Source: Algoriphagus sp. AGSA1 (GTDB lineage: Bacteria; Bacteroidota; Bacteroidia; Cytophagales; Cyclobacteriaceae). Taken from it: 64,000 bases of DNA. This document shows, in pieces, positions 45,189 to 54,467 of the stretch. Both the position numbers and the translations under genes were made by a program. The notes under the pieces were generated by a model. It ran no database searches and was not told the DNA's origin. It saw only the letters and a program-made list of their open reading frames with translations. Position 1 is the stretch's first letter, and each line of letters opens with the position of its first letter. The DNA lies in NCBI RefSeq assembly GCF_021390545.1, contig NZ_JAJUWR010000002.1, positions 1-64,000 of the forward strand, written 5' to 3'.

Positions 45189-47477
45189 ATGCGGGATAAA
45201 ATCTGGTACAGCTTTCCTATACAGTTATTCTTTTTACACCTGAGAAAAAACCTTGGGCTTATTTTGGTGTGGGTTCTTTTGATGGGAGTGATTCTAGAAC
45301 ATTTTGGCGTTACACTAGGCATCCCATTCCTTTTTCTGGACCCGGAGTATCTCCACCAAGTATCATGGATCAGTTTTTTTCTGATGGGAGTCGGGTTTGC
45401 CATATTGACCATGGCATTTCATATGTCAACTTACATTATGGATGGGAGGCTTTTCTCTTTCCTGGCTGTTGAGAATAGACCCTTTATCCATTATTGTATC
45501 AACAATGGGGCCATACCCGCGATTTTTTATATTGCTTATATAGTTAAGTTTGTTGTGTTCCAGTTAGAAAATGACCTGCCTAATGACTGGGTGGTATTGG
45601 TTTACTTTGCAGGATTCTTTGCAGGCAGTGTATTGGCCTTCTCCGTCATTTTTGGCTACTCAGCATTTACAAACAAGGATTTCTTTATACTTTTTGCAGG
45701 CACGGTGGATAAAAGGCTGCGTAAAGTACGACTGACCAGGGCCAATGTACTCAGTCAGTATAAAGACTTGAAAACTCAGAAACACAAGGTACTTTACTAT
45801 CTGGGTACTTCTCTTAAACCCAAAAAAGTGAGGCCTGATATCTCTAGGTTTGAGGGTACAATGCTGTTGAGGGTTTTTGACCAGAATCACCTCAACCTAT
45901 TTATTATCCAGATTTTCTTGATCTTATTTGTGCTGTTTTTGGGTCTTTTCAAGGAAAACCCCTACCTGCAGTTGCCAGCGGCTATGAGTTCTACACTCTT
46001 GTTGGCAATATTGATCATGTTGGTGGGAGCAGCGAGTTTCTGGCTCAGGAGATGGTCCACCTTTGTGGTGTTTTCTTTCCTTATACTTTTAAATTATTTC
46101 AGCAATTTCAATTTTCTGAATCGGCCACATGAGGCCTTTGGTCTTGATTATTCCTTACCACCAGTGAACTATAGCCTAGCTCGCATGGACTCCCTTCTGA
46201 CACCCGAACTGGTCAAAAAGGACAGGGATAATGTACTGGAGATCCTCGATAATTGGAAAGCAAAATTCCCAGATGAAAGTAAACCAAAACTGGTGATGGT
46301 AGCTGCCAGTGGTGGTGGACAGCGGGCTGCGCTATGGACTGTGCGGATCCTGCAAAGTATTTATGCTGTAGAGTCAGGAGAAGTGATCAAGCATACCGAA
46401 TTGTTTACCGGGGCGTCCGGAGGCGTTTTGGGTGAGGCTTTTTTCAGGGAGATATATTTGAGATCCTTGGAGGATTCTACGGTGAACCCTATGGATACAA
46501 AGTACCTTGATCAAATATCTTCCGATAATCTTAACCCAATCATTTTCACATTATTAGTGAATGACTTGCTGATCAGGAATCAAAATTTCCATTACAACGG
46601 CAAAAAATACCTCAAGGATAGAGGGTTCGCATTTGAAAATCAGCTGAACCTGAATACAGGAGGTGTTTTGGACAAGCCTATCTCTGCCTATAAAGAACCT
46701 GAGTTTTCTGGCCGTATCCCACTTTTGCCCGTGACAACGCTGATCACCAATGATGGCAGGAAGCTTGTGATCTCTCCGCATTCCATGTCTTTTTTTGGTA
46801 CCTCAATGCAGGGGAAGCTGGGCATCAACGAGAAGAAGCAAACAATAGATTTTTTGAGGTTTTTCGAAGCACACGATTCCAAAAACCTGAGATTCCTTTC
46901 AGCTTTGAGGATGAGTGCGACGTTTCCCTTTGTCACTCCAAACATCGAGCTACCCTCAGATCCTGTCATGGAGACGATGGATACAGGCCTTTCGGACAAT
47001 TTCGGGATTCAGGATGCACTGCGGTTTATGTATGTTTTTCAGTCATGGATCTACGAAAATACCGATGGGGTAGTGCTGGTTACTATCCGTGATTCCGAGA
47101 AATCCACAGAGATAGCACCCAGTTTTCCCCCCAGGATATTTGAAAAAATATTTATGCCATTGAAAAACATATATGGTAATTGGGATAATGTGCAAACCAT
47201 ACAAAATGAAGTTCTTTTCAACTACATGTCTGAATCCATGCCTTTTGCTTTGGAAAGAATTGAGTTTGAATATGCCCCTGAGAAGGTGCAGGTAGGTGAA
47301 TTGACGGAAAGCCAAGAGACTATGCAGAGAGCATCGTTAAACTGGAGACTAACGGCACGGGAGAAAAAGTCGATTCTTGAAAGTATTTATACGCTGAAAA
47401 ACCAAAGCTCCCTGAAGCGGCTTGAAGAGTTGTTTGCCAAAGATCAGTCGCCGATAAAAGAAACTATCCAGCAATAA
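45189..47477 (+). CDS. Integral-membrane patatin-like phospholipase
   Basis: A 762-aa protein from the ATG at 45189; a TTG at 45147 is possible but weaker. About seven membrane helices occupy the first about 315 residues. The patatin domain follows: oxyanion loop SGGGQRAA (about 373), nucleophile motif GASGG (about 408), and the dyad aspartate in MDTGLSDNFG (about 597, DTG in place of the common DGG). It is expected to hydrolyse acyl ester bonds in lipids, probably at the inner membrane. The large membrane anchor is unusual for patatins. Confidence 0.82.
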   Translation: MRDKIWYSFPIQLFFLHLRKNLGLILVWVLLMGVILEHFGVTLGIPFLFLDPEYLHQVSWISFFLMGVGFAILTMAFHMSTYIMDGRLFSFLAVENRPFIHYCINNGAIPAIFYIAYIVKFVVFQLENDLPNDWVVLVYFAGFFAGSVLAFSVIFGYSAFTNKDFFILFAGTVDKRLRKVRLTRANVLSQYKDLKTQKHKVLYYLGTSLKPKKVRPDISRFEGTMLLRVFDQNHLNLFIIQIFLILFVLFLGLFKENPYLQLPAAMSSTLLLAILIMLVGAASFWLRRWSTFVVFSFLILLNYFSNFNFLNRPHEAFGLDYSLPPVNYSLARMDSLLTPELVKKDRDNVLEILDNWKAKFPDESKPKLVMVAASGGGQRAALWTVRILQSIYAVESGEVIKHTELFTGASGGVLGEAFFREIYLRSLEDSTVNPMDTKYLDQISSDNLNPIIFTLLVNDLLIRNQNFHYNGKKYLKDRGFAFENQLNLNTGGVLDKPISAYKEPEFSGRIPLLPVTTLITNDGRKLVISPHSMSFFGTSMQGKLGINEKKQTIDFLRFFEAHDSKNLRFLSALRMSATFPFVTPNIELPSDPVMETMDTGLSDNFGIQDALRFMYVFQSWIYENTDGVVLVTIRDSEKSTEIAPSFPPRIFEKIFMPLKNIYGNWDNVQTIQNEVLFNYMSESMPFALERIEFEYAPEKVQVGELTESQETMQRASLNWRLTAREKKSILESIYTLKNQSSLKRLEELFAKDQSPIKETIQQ

Positions 47478-47553
47478 GAACTACAGGAACTTGTACTTCC
47501 CCACAAAACATGAACTGAATGGTAAGGGGATTATTTAATAATTAAACCCCAAA

Positions 47554-48033
47554 TTAATAGGCAAACCCCCACTTTTTATAGATAAAGTGCATCAGCCATG
47601 CGGGCCCTATTAGGAGAAACTGAAGGTCGCGCAAGAAGGTGGGCTTTTTGCCTTCAATCTGGTGGCCGTAAAACTGTAAAATCCAGGACAGGATAAATAT
47701 ACCCAGACTTATCATCCAGAGCTTGCCGGGAAAAATTAAATCCACGAAATTGGCCACTGATAAACAGAGCGCTGAGAAAAGAAACATCCCTAGCGTGAGC
47801 GGAATTGAAAGCATGAGGTAATAAATCAAAACCAAGGCCAGAACTATGGTGGCCCAATTGGCAAAATTCCCCAAAAACGGCATCAACTCCGGAAGCGGGC
47901 CGGGTGGAATACAGAATATCAGCCCAACAATACTGAAGAAAATAGCTGGAACACAGAACCAGTGTATGAGCTTATTTGTCATGTTTTGATGACTCAGCCC
48001 GTATTCATGGAATAACGCGTCAATTTTTTTCAT
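47554..48033 (-). CDS. DUF962 / Mpo1-like membrane protein
   Basis: A 159-aa protein with four hydrophobic helices. The conserved start HEYGLSHQNMTNKLIHWFCVP and the later LQFYGHQIEGKKP match DUF962, whose yeast member Mpo1 is an iron-dependent dioxygenase of 2-hydroxy fatty acids. The histidines in HxxxxH and GHxxEGKKP are the likely metal ligands. The substrate in bacteria is not known to me. Confidence 0.88.
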   Translation of the reverse strand: MKKIDALFHEYGLSHQNMTNKLIHWFCVPAIFFSIVGLIFCIPPGPLPELMPFLGNFANWATIVLALVLIYYLMLSIPLTLGMFLFSALCLSVANFVDLIFPGKLWMISLGIFILSWILQFYGHQIEGKKPTFLRDLQFLLIGPAWLMHFIYKKWGFAY

Positions 48034-48108
48034 GGTATTTTGGGATTATATCGCTTAGATTTATTCAAAATACTAAATCTATTTTAATTCTTTTTTCTAA
48101 AATCAGAA

Positions 48109-49236
48109 ATGTTCAGTTATTGGGAGAAAAAACACTTTTTCGATTACGAATTAATTGTGGTGGGATCTGGCTTTGTGGGGCTTTCCACGGCGATCCATTA
48201 TAAGAAAAAGCACCCGAAAGCTAATGTGCTGGTGTTGGAGCAGGGGGTGTTTCCTTCGGGGGGCAGTACTAAAAATGCGGGTTTTGCCTGCTTCGGCAGC
48301 CTTACGGAAATATTGAGTGATCTCAAATCCATGGCAGAGGAGGAAGTAGTCGCTTTGGTTGAGAGGAGGTATCAGGGCTTGAACTCAATACGAACGCATT
48401 TCGGTGACTCAGAGCTCGGTTTTTCGCAATCCTTTGGGTATGAACTATTGGAGGGATCCCAGGAGGAGGCTCTAAATCAGATGGATACTGTAAATGACCT
48501 TCTCAGTCCAATTTTCAAAGAAGATGTTTTTTCTCTTTTAAAAGGAACCGGATCAATGGGGTTTTCTAATCAGATAAAATGGATTGTAAAAAATAAATTT
48601 GAGGGGGAACTGGATCCTGGTAAATACATGGCCTCACTTTGGATATTAGCCCAGCAATTGCAAATAAGGATACTTACTGGCGTTACGGTTAAGGAAATTA
48701 GGCATAACGAGGGCACAGTTTTGGCGGAGGATGGAGGAGGTAAAGTGATTTTGGGATTTAGATCTGAGAAAATTGCTATTTGTACCAATGCCTTTACCAA
48801 AAATCTATTGCCACATATTGCTATTCAGCCGGGCAGAGGCTTGATTCTATTATCTAGACCATTGGGTTTCCCTATACCTTGGCAAGGAACATTCCACATG
48901 GATGAAGGATATGTCTATTTCCGACAGGTGGAGGGAAGACTTCTACTTGGAGGTGCCAGAAATAAGGATTTTAAAAATGAGGAAAGCACTGAATTTGTCG
49001 TCAATACTAAAATAAAATCACACTTGGCACAGCTTGCGGCTGAAGTGATCTTTCCGGATAAAAAAGTGGTTTGGGAGACAGAATGGACTGGAATTATGGC
49101 TTTTGGCGGAATAAAATCCCCTATAATCCGACAAGTAGGAGGTAAAACTGCGGTGGGGGTTCGACTTGGTGGAATGGGTGTGGCAATAGGATGGCAGGTA
49201 GGACAGGAGCTTTCTGAGCTATTGTCCAGTATGTAA
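48109..49236 (+). CDS. FAD-dependent oxidoreductase (DAO family)
   Basis: A 375-aa enzyme. The FAD-binding start is LIVVGSGFVGLSTAIHYKKK (about 15-34), with PSGGSTKNAGFACFGS as the second flavin contact and GIMAFGGIKSP near the C terminus. Members oxidise amines or amino acids with oxygen; the substrate here is unknown. It is divergent from the DUF962 gene and 49 bases before nhaC. Confidence 0.85.
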   Translation: MFSYWEKKHFFDYELIVVGSGFVGLSTAIHYKKKHPKANVLVLEQGVFPSGGSTKNAGFACFGSLTEILSDLKSMAEEEVVALVERRYQGLNSIRTHFGDSELGFSQSFGYELLEGSQEEALNQMDTVNDLLSPIFKEDVFSLLKGTGSMGFSNQIKWIVKNKFEGELDPGKYMASLWILAQQLQIRILTGVTVKEIRHNEGTVLAEDGGGKVILGFRSEKIAICTNAFTKNLLPHIAIQPGRGLILLSRPLGFPIPWQGTFHMDEGYVYFRQVEGRLLLGGARNKDFKNEESTEFVVNTKIKSHLAQLAAEVIFPDKKVVWETEWTGIMAFGGIKSPIIRQVGGKTAVGVRLGGMGVAIGWQVGQELSELLSSM

Positions 49237-49285
49237 TTGATTTTTTTTGTTAGATTCAGATTCTTAAATCACCAAACCCCAATTA

Positions 49286-50749
49286 ATGCAAGGTTTTACC
49301 CGTATGCCGAAAGTCACTGATGCACTGATTCCGCTGGTTTTTTTGATAGTCTTATTAGTGCTGAATATCCAGGTTTTTGGAACAGATGGCCTGTCTGGAT
49401 CTAACCAGATTGTACTCATACTTTCATCAATGGTTGCGGCATTGATAGCCATATTCCGCCTAGGATATAAGTGGGAAACGCTGCAGGAGGGAATACTCAA
49501 AAGCATCAGTGCGGCAATGTCAAGTATATTGATTCTTTTTTTGATCGGGGCTCTTGCGGGTACTTGGCTGCTCAGCGGGATCGTACCTGCTATGATATAT
49601 TATGGTCTGCAGATTTTGAACCCCATCATTTTTTTGGTTGCGGCTTGTATTGTGAGTGCCATCGTTTCCATAGCCACGGGCAGTAGCTGGACTACCGTAG
49701 CCACTGTAGGGGTTGCCTTGCTGGGGATAGGGAAGGCACTAGGCTTCGAGGAGGGTATTATTGCGGGAGCGATTATTTCGGGGGCATATTTTGGGGATAA
49801 GATGTCCCCTTTGTCTGACACCACTAATCTGGCCCCCGCTATGGCCGGCACGGATTTGTTTACCCATATCCGCTATATGGCCAGGACCACTGTTCCATCC
49901 ATTACTATTACACTTGTTATTTTTGTGGTGGTAGGATTGAACTATGATGTAAATGGTACGCTAAATGATGTACAGGAAATTTCAGGTGTGATCATGCAAA
50001 AATTCAATGTGACAGGATGGCTGTTCATTGTACCGGCATTGGTAATAGTAATGATAGTCCGAAAAGTGTCCGCCATACCAGCACTTCTCACCGGTGCTAT
50101 ATTGGGAGGGGTATTCGCAGTCATTTTCCAACCCGAAATCATCCGTCTGATCGCTGATGAGGATGCATCGTATGCTTATCAGAGCTTTAAGGCAGTGATG
50201 ATGTCCCTCTACGGGGAAATAAGTGTCAGCACTACCAATGATGTAGTCAATGAACTGCTCGTGACCAGCGGTATGGGAGGGATGATGAATACGATATGGC
50301 TCATCATTGCCGCTATGGTTTTTGGAGGTATTATGGAAGAAAGCCGCATGCTGGAAGTACTTGCCCAAGCTATTATCAAGAAAGTACATAGCATAGGGGC
50401 ACTTATTGCTTCTACGGTGGCTACCTGTGTTTTCTTTAACATCACTACCTCTGACCAGTACCTTGCTATTTTGGTGCCTGGGAGAATGTATGCAGATGTT
50501 TATAAGAAAAGGGGCTTGGCTCCTGAAAACCTGAGTAGGACATTGGAAGATTCGGGTACTGTGACTTCAGTTTTGGTGCCTTGGAATACCTGTGGAGCTA
50601 CACAAGCTTCTGTTTTAGGGGTTGCCACATTGGTTTATGCCCCCTATTGTTTTTTCAATATTATCAGTCCCTTTATGACCATTTTATATGGATATTTCAA
50701 AATTGGGATCACTTATTACGATGAAGTAGAAGAAGAAAATCTGGCATGA
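49286..50749 (+). CDS. nhaC: Na+/H+ antiporter NhaC
   Basis: A 487-aa transporter with about 11-12 hydrophobic helices. GSSWTTVATVG, GAYFGDKMSPLSDTTNLAP and NITTSDQYLA match the NhaC family. It exchanges sodium for protons across the inner membrane for pH and salt balance. Its stop overlaps the start of the exonuclease gene (ATGA), implying coupled translation. Confidence 0.95.
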   Translation: MQGFTRMPKVTDALIPLVFLIVLLVLNIQVFGTDGLSGSNQIVLILSSMVAALIAIFRLGYKWETLQEGILKSISAAMSSILILFLIGALAGTWLLSGIVPAMIYYGLQILNPIIFLVAACIVSAIVSIATGSSWTTVATVGVALLGIGKALGFEEGIIAGAIISGAYFGDKMSPLSDTTNLAPAMAGTDLFTHIRYMARTTVPSITITLVIFVVVGLNYDVNGTLNDVQEISGVIMQKFNVTGWLFIVPALVIVMIVRKVSAIPALLTGAILGGVFAVIFQPEIIRLIADEDASYAYQSFKAVMMSLYGEISVSTTNDVVNELLVTSGMGGMMNTIWLIIAAMVFGGIMEESRMLEVLAQAIIKKVHSIGALIASTVATCVFFNITTSDQYLAILVPGRMYADVYKKRGLAPENLSRTLEDSGTVTSVLVPWNTCGATQASVLGVATLVYAPYCFFNIISPFMTILYGYFKIGITYYDEVEEENLA

Positions 50750-51345
50750 TACCATTTAAGATTACAAAAGAAGAAGTGAACGCCCTTCCGCTGGGACAGT
50801 TTGAGGGAGAGATGTTTTTAATAGATAAAGTTGAGGATGTTGAAGAAGTGGCTGGTTTTCTTGCCCAGCAACTCTTCATCGGCTTTGATACGGAGACCAA
50901 ACCTGCTTTTCGGAAAGGAGTGATTAATCAGGTTTCCTTGCTGCAGCTTTCTACTTCTACCCAGGCCTTTCTTTTTCGGCTCAATGAGATTGGTTTTCCT
51001 GATCCTATCCGCAATATTTTGGAAAAAGAGAGTATTGTGAAAATAGGGGCAGCGGTGCATGATGACATCAAAGGACTGGCAAAGCTTACGGATTCTTTTT
51101 ACCCCAATTCTTTTTTTGACCTAAATGACGAATTGAAGCGTGTGGGTTTTGTTAACATAGGCGTAAGGAATCTATGTGCTATGGTGCTGGGGATTCGGAT
51201 TTCTAAGTCGGAGCAAGTCTCTAATTGGGAAGCAGAAACACTAACCATAAAGCAACAGCGCTATGCTGCCACAGATGCTTGGGGATGTCTGGAAATTTTC
51301 AAAAAACTAAAGAGTGAGGGGTATTTGGATGAGTTGTTCAAATAA
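50746..51345 (+). CDS. 3'-5' exonuclease (RNase D-like, DEDDy)
   Basis: A 199-aa single-domain exonuclease. ExoI is FIGFDTETKP (Asp and Glu metal ligands), ExoII is GAAVHDDIKGL, and ExoIII is RYAATDAWGC with Y-x3-D. It lacks HRDC domains, so it is shorter than RNase D. It degrades RNA or DNA 3' ends; the substrate is unknown. It overlaps nhaC by 4 bases. Confidence 0.9.
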   Translation: MIPFKITKEEVNALPLGQFEGEMFLIDKVEDVEEVAGFLAQQLFIGFDTETKPAFRKGVINQVSLLQLSTSTQAFLFRLNEIGFPDPIRNILEKESIVKIGAAVHDDIKGLAKLTDSFYPNSFFDLNDELKRVGFVNIGVRNLCAMVLGIRISKSEQVSNWEAETLTIKQQRYAATDAWGCLEIFKKLKSEGYLDELFK

Positions 51346-51372
51346 GTACCTTGGAATACACTGGTTAAGGCC

Positions 51373-51441
51373 TGTTGAGAAACGCCAGATATAGATTAAA
51401 AGCTTTCATTTTGTATTTTTCATGCGAAAGGTTTTATAGCA
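51373..51441. repeat. Dispersed hairpin element, copy B (degenerate)
   Basis: Homologous to the element at 1790-1868: the cores AAACGCCA, AAAAGCT, TCAT and TATTTTT occur in the same order, with an internal deletion of about 9-10 bases. The terminal arms have decayed. It lies between two convergent genes. Confidence 0.5.
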
Positions 51442-51457
51442 TTTCAGGAAGTCCCGA

Positions 51458-52084
51458 TTAGATAACTTTGAATTCCAACCCTTCGATTTCCTGCAGTGCA
51501 TGAATGACCAACTGTTCAATACCTTTTCTGAATTCTATGTGCATTTGGCAGTCCATCGCCATCTCCTGAGTCAGAATCTTTAAGTTGTGGGATTTTATTA
51601 ATTTCATGACCTCATTTAATGCGACATAGGGAAAAACAAGCTGAACTGAAGAAGTCACATATTTCTCTATGATTTCATTTTCTTCAATAGCCAAAGCCGC
51701 TGAGGTCTTATAAGCATGGATCAATCCACTGATCCCCAATTTGATCCCACCAAAGTACCGGACGACTACTATAAGGATGTCTGTCAGATTACTAGACCGG
51801 ATCTGTCCCAAGATCGGGTCTCCCGCTGAATGGTTGGGTTCCCCGTCATCGTTTGCCCTAAAATGATTCCCGTCTATACCCAGCATCCATGCAAAACAAT
51901 GATGTCTGGCATCAAAATACTTTTTCCTAAGTTCGGTTAAGTGTTCTTTGATCTCTTCTTCATTGCTTACAGGAAATGCAAAATAATAGAATTTGCTGCC
52001 TCTATCCTTGAAGAGTCCCTCGCTGGTATGGGAAATTGTAAAATAAGTATCCTCAAATGTTGAACCATTCCTGAAGTCCGACAT
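51458..52084 (-). CDS. YigZ/IMPACT-family protein
   Basis: A 208-aa protein. The IMPACT signature is present: ANDDGEPNHSAGDPILGQI, VVVRYFGGIKLG, then a C-terminal ferredoxin-like domain (about 140-208). The family is linked to translation and stress control, but its biochemical role in bacteria is unsettled. Convergent with the exonuclease gene. Confidence 0.93.
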   Translation of the reverse strand: MSDFRNGSTFEDTYFTISHTSEGLFKDRGSKFYYFAFPVSNEEEIKEHLTELRKKYFDARHHCFAWMLGIDGNHFRANDDGEPNHSAGDPILGQIRSSNLTDILIVVVRYFGGIKLGISGLIHAYKTSAALAIEENEIIEKYVTSSVQLVFPYVALNEVMKLIKSHNLKILTQEMAMDCQMHIEFRKGIEQLVIHALQEIEGLEFKVI

Positions 52085-52185
52085 GTTTTGCTTGGCATTG
52101 ATGAGCAGCGAAATTAGAAAAATAACAGATGGGTAACAGAATATCCATCTGAAAAACCTTAATTTTAACTAGAAGAAAAAATCTG

Positions 52186-52614
52186 ATGATGTCTGGATCT
52201 CTTGTCGCACAATCCCCATTTGTTTTTACCATCCCAGGCACTAGTAATGCATCTGGAAACATTCATTTTTGGGAGGATCTGGATCTTTTTCCCAATGGAA
52301 TTCAGCGATGTTTTTGGATCTCGCAGGTGAAGGAAGGAGAGACACGAGGCAATCATGCCCATAGACGGGAGTCACAGGTTTTGGTGGCTCTTTCAGGATC
52401 ACTTCAGTTGGAAGTGCATTCTGTGCAGGCTCAGGTTTTTAAGTTTGATCTAACTTCTCCAGAACAAGCATTGTTTATTCCTCCGTTAAACTGGCTGGTG
52501 GCTAGGTTTTCCCCGGAGGCGGTGTTGCTGGGAATGTCGGATCGGGTATTTTCGGAAGATGACTACATCAGAGACTTTGATTATTTTGAAAAACTTCAAG
52601 AAAGTTATAAATGA
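52186..52614 (+). CDS. FdtA/WxcM-like sugar-nucleotide cupin
   Basis: A 142-aa cupin starting at tandem ATGs. GNHAHRRESQVLVALSGSL carries the histidines typical of FdtA/QdtA 3,4-ketoisomerases, and PPLNWLVARF and SEDDYIRDFDYF end the domain. Such enzymes move the keto group of dTDP-4-keto-6-deoxyglucose before amination; no aminotransferase is nearby, so the pathway is incomplete here. Its 3' end overlaps the next gene by 56 bases. Confidence 0.8.
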   Translation: MMSGSLVAQSPFVFTIPGTSNASGNIHFWEDLDLFPNGIQRCFWISQVKEGETRGNHAHRRESQVLVALSGSLQLEVHSVQAQVFKFDLTSPEQALFIPPLNWLVARFSPEAVLLGMSDRVFSEDDYIRDFDYFEKLQESYK

Positions 52615-53515
52615 GCCCCATAATCTTCGGGTGATTCCTGCCTGGAGGGCAACAAGGGATTATTTTTTGAGCAATTTTCTCTGCGAAGCCTATCAGGAGC
52701 AGCTGGATTTTATCTGGGAAAAAAGCCAAAAGTGCAAGGCAGTCATATCTTTCGCAATCTCTGAATCCGGTGAGGCGGTTTCTCTTCCTGAATCTCCATT
52801 TGGCGGGTTTTGGATAATGGAAACCTTAAGTTCGTCTTCAATAGAAGCGTTTATTTCAGCGGTTTTAGAAGAACTGGGCCATAGAGGGATCCGGTCGGTT
52901 ACTATCACACAAGCCCCTAAACCATATGAAATTCAGAGTGATTTGATAAATTACTTATTGTTTAAAAGTGGTTTCGTCCAGAAAAAACTAGTAAGTCATC
53001 ATTTCTTCATAGGTAGAAAAAAGATTAAGAAACAGCTGCAGAAAGAAACAGCTAGGCTTCAGTCCAAAAGCAGGGAGGTAGGTTTGAGGATCAGTCATTC
53101 CAATATCTCCAACTTTAAGTTTTTAAAGAGCATCAGGGAATGGAACATGAGAAAAGGCTATGAAATCACTGTAGATGAGGATAGGTTGGTCCGGCAGGTT
53201 TCGGAATACCCGGATCGATATTTTCTTACATCGCTTGCCAATAATGGAGAGGACATCGGATACTGTCTTGGGGTCAAACTCACGAGTGATTCCATATACT
53301 ACTATTTATCGGCACTCAATCCTCAGGTGAATGTGAAGAATGGAGGTGAACTAATGCTTAATGACTTGTTTAAGGTAGCTGTGGAACAGAAAGTGAATTT
53401 CATCGATTTAGGTTCCTCAGATCTGATAGCCGTGGCCAATCATAGCCTGATGTTCTTTAAGTCTCGTTTCTCAAATGACGTCTCCAACAAAGTCACGTGG
53501 ATAAAAACCATCTGA
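52559..53515 (+). CDS. FemAB/GNAT-like acyltransferase-fold protein
   Basis: A 318-aa protein with two GNAT-like halves. The second has the core strands RYFLTSLANNGEDIGYCLGVKL, YYYLSALNPQ and FIDLGSSDL, typical of FemAB/BioF2-type acetyltransferase domains. The frame's only early ATG is at 52559, giving a 56-base overlap with the cupin gene in another frame; a TTG at 52577 is an alternative. It could acylate or aminoacylate a sugar. Its position between an FdtA-like cupin and a GT2 suggests glycan modification. Confidence 0.6.
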   Translation: MTTSETLIILKNFKKVINEPHNLRVIPAWRATRDYFLSNFLCEAYQEQLDFIWEKSQKCKAVISFAISESGEAVSLPESPFGGFWIMETLSSSSIEAFISAVLEELGHRGIRSVTITQAPKPYEIQSDLINYLLFKSGFVQKKLVSHHFFIGRKKIKKQLQKETARLQSKSREVGLRISHSNISNFKFLKSIREWNMRKGYEITVDEDRLVRQVSEYPDRYFLTSLANNGEDIGYCLGVKLTSDSIYYYLSALNPQVNVKNGGELMLNDLFKVAVEQKVNFIDLGSSDLIAVANHSLMFFKSRFSNDVSNKVTWIKTI

Positions 53516-53516
53516 A

Positions 53517-54467
53517 ATGTATATTGCCGACGCTGTCACCGTAATCTGTATTGCTTTTAACCACGAAAAGTGGATCGAAAAGGCATTGGTGAGTGTATTG
53601 TTCCAGGAATATGAAAATAGGAGACTGATAGTCGTGGACAATGGCAGTAGTGACCAGTCTGCAAAAATCATCGAAAATTGGGTGGGAAATAATGCCGAGA
53701 AGCTCCCTGTTTCAGTTATTTATAAAAGCAAGTCTGAATCTTATTGTCAGCTATTCAATGAGTTGTTGGCTCAAGTGGAGACCGAATATGTGGTAGATTT
53801 ATCAGGTGATGATTTTCTGTACCCACATCACCTTTTTTTGTCAGTCAAAAAATTGAAGAAAGAGCCTGATGCAGCGTTTTTATTTTCTGATGCGACTATT
53901 TTGGAGGAATCGGGTGACCCGTCTTCCTTTTATCGGCCAGGGCAATACAAGGAAATAGAGAAGATAATTCAAAATGGGGAACTCTATGAGACCCTAATCA
54001 GGAAGAATTATATATGTGCGCCCTCTGTAGTGTTCAGGACTGCTATTCTCAAAGAAAACGGAGGGTATGACGCCACACTTTCCTATGAAGATTTTGATAT
54101 ACAGTTGCGCCTTGCAAAAAACAATCCGGTAGTTTTTTCAGGACATGTGGGAGTAGTGAAGAGGAAGCATGGCGATTCCCTTTCTGCGGGCCAGTACCAG
54201 GTCTATAGATCCAAAATGTTGCCAAGTACACTGAAAGTTTGCTGGAAAATAGCCAGCATGAATACTTCCCAAAGGGAAAATCTTGCTTTGAAAGTGCGCA
54301 TTTTATATGAACTCAAGCATGCGGTTTGGTCAGCTAATTTTGAAGTTGCAAAAGGATTTGTTGAGTTGGGCAAGAAGTTGAAAATGAATGGATTTGAGTT
54401 TTTTTTCTATAAATGTTGGCTTCTTCTGAAGGTGGATATGTCCTGGTTGTATGCCAGATTTACCTGA
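53517..54467 (+). CDS. Glycosyltransferase family 2 (GT-A)
   Basis: A 316-aa GT2. TVICIAFNHEKWIEKALVSV opens the fold, VVDNGSSDQS is the nucleotide-binding turn, and LSGDDFL is the DxD-like metal site. The C-terminal about 60 residues are hydrophobic and basic, suggesting membrane contact. It begins 1 base after the FemAB-like stop. Its own TGA abuts the opposing stop of the M16-like gene. Confidence 0.85.
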   Translation: MYIADAVTVICIAFNHEKWIEKALVSVLFQEYENRRLIVVDNGSSDQSAKIIENWVGNNAEKLPVSVIYKSKSESYCQLFNELLAQVETEYVVDLSGDDFLYPHHLFLSVKKLKKEPDAAFLFSDATILEESGDPSSFYRPGQYKEIEKIIQNGELYETLIRKNYICAPSVVFRTAILKENGGYDATLSYEDFDIQLRLAKNNPVVFSGHVGVVKRKHGDSLSAGQYQVYRSKMLPSTLKVCWKIASMNTSQRENLALKVRILYELKHAVWSANFEVAKGFVELGKKLKMNGFEFFFYKCWLLLKVDMSWLYARFT

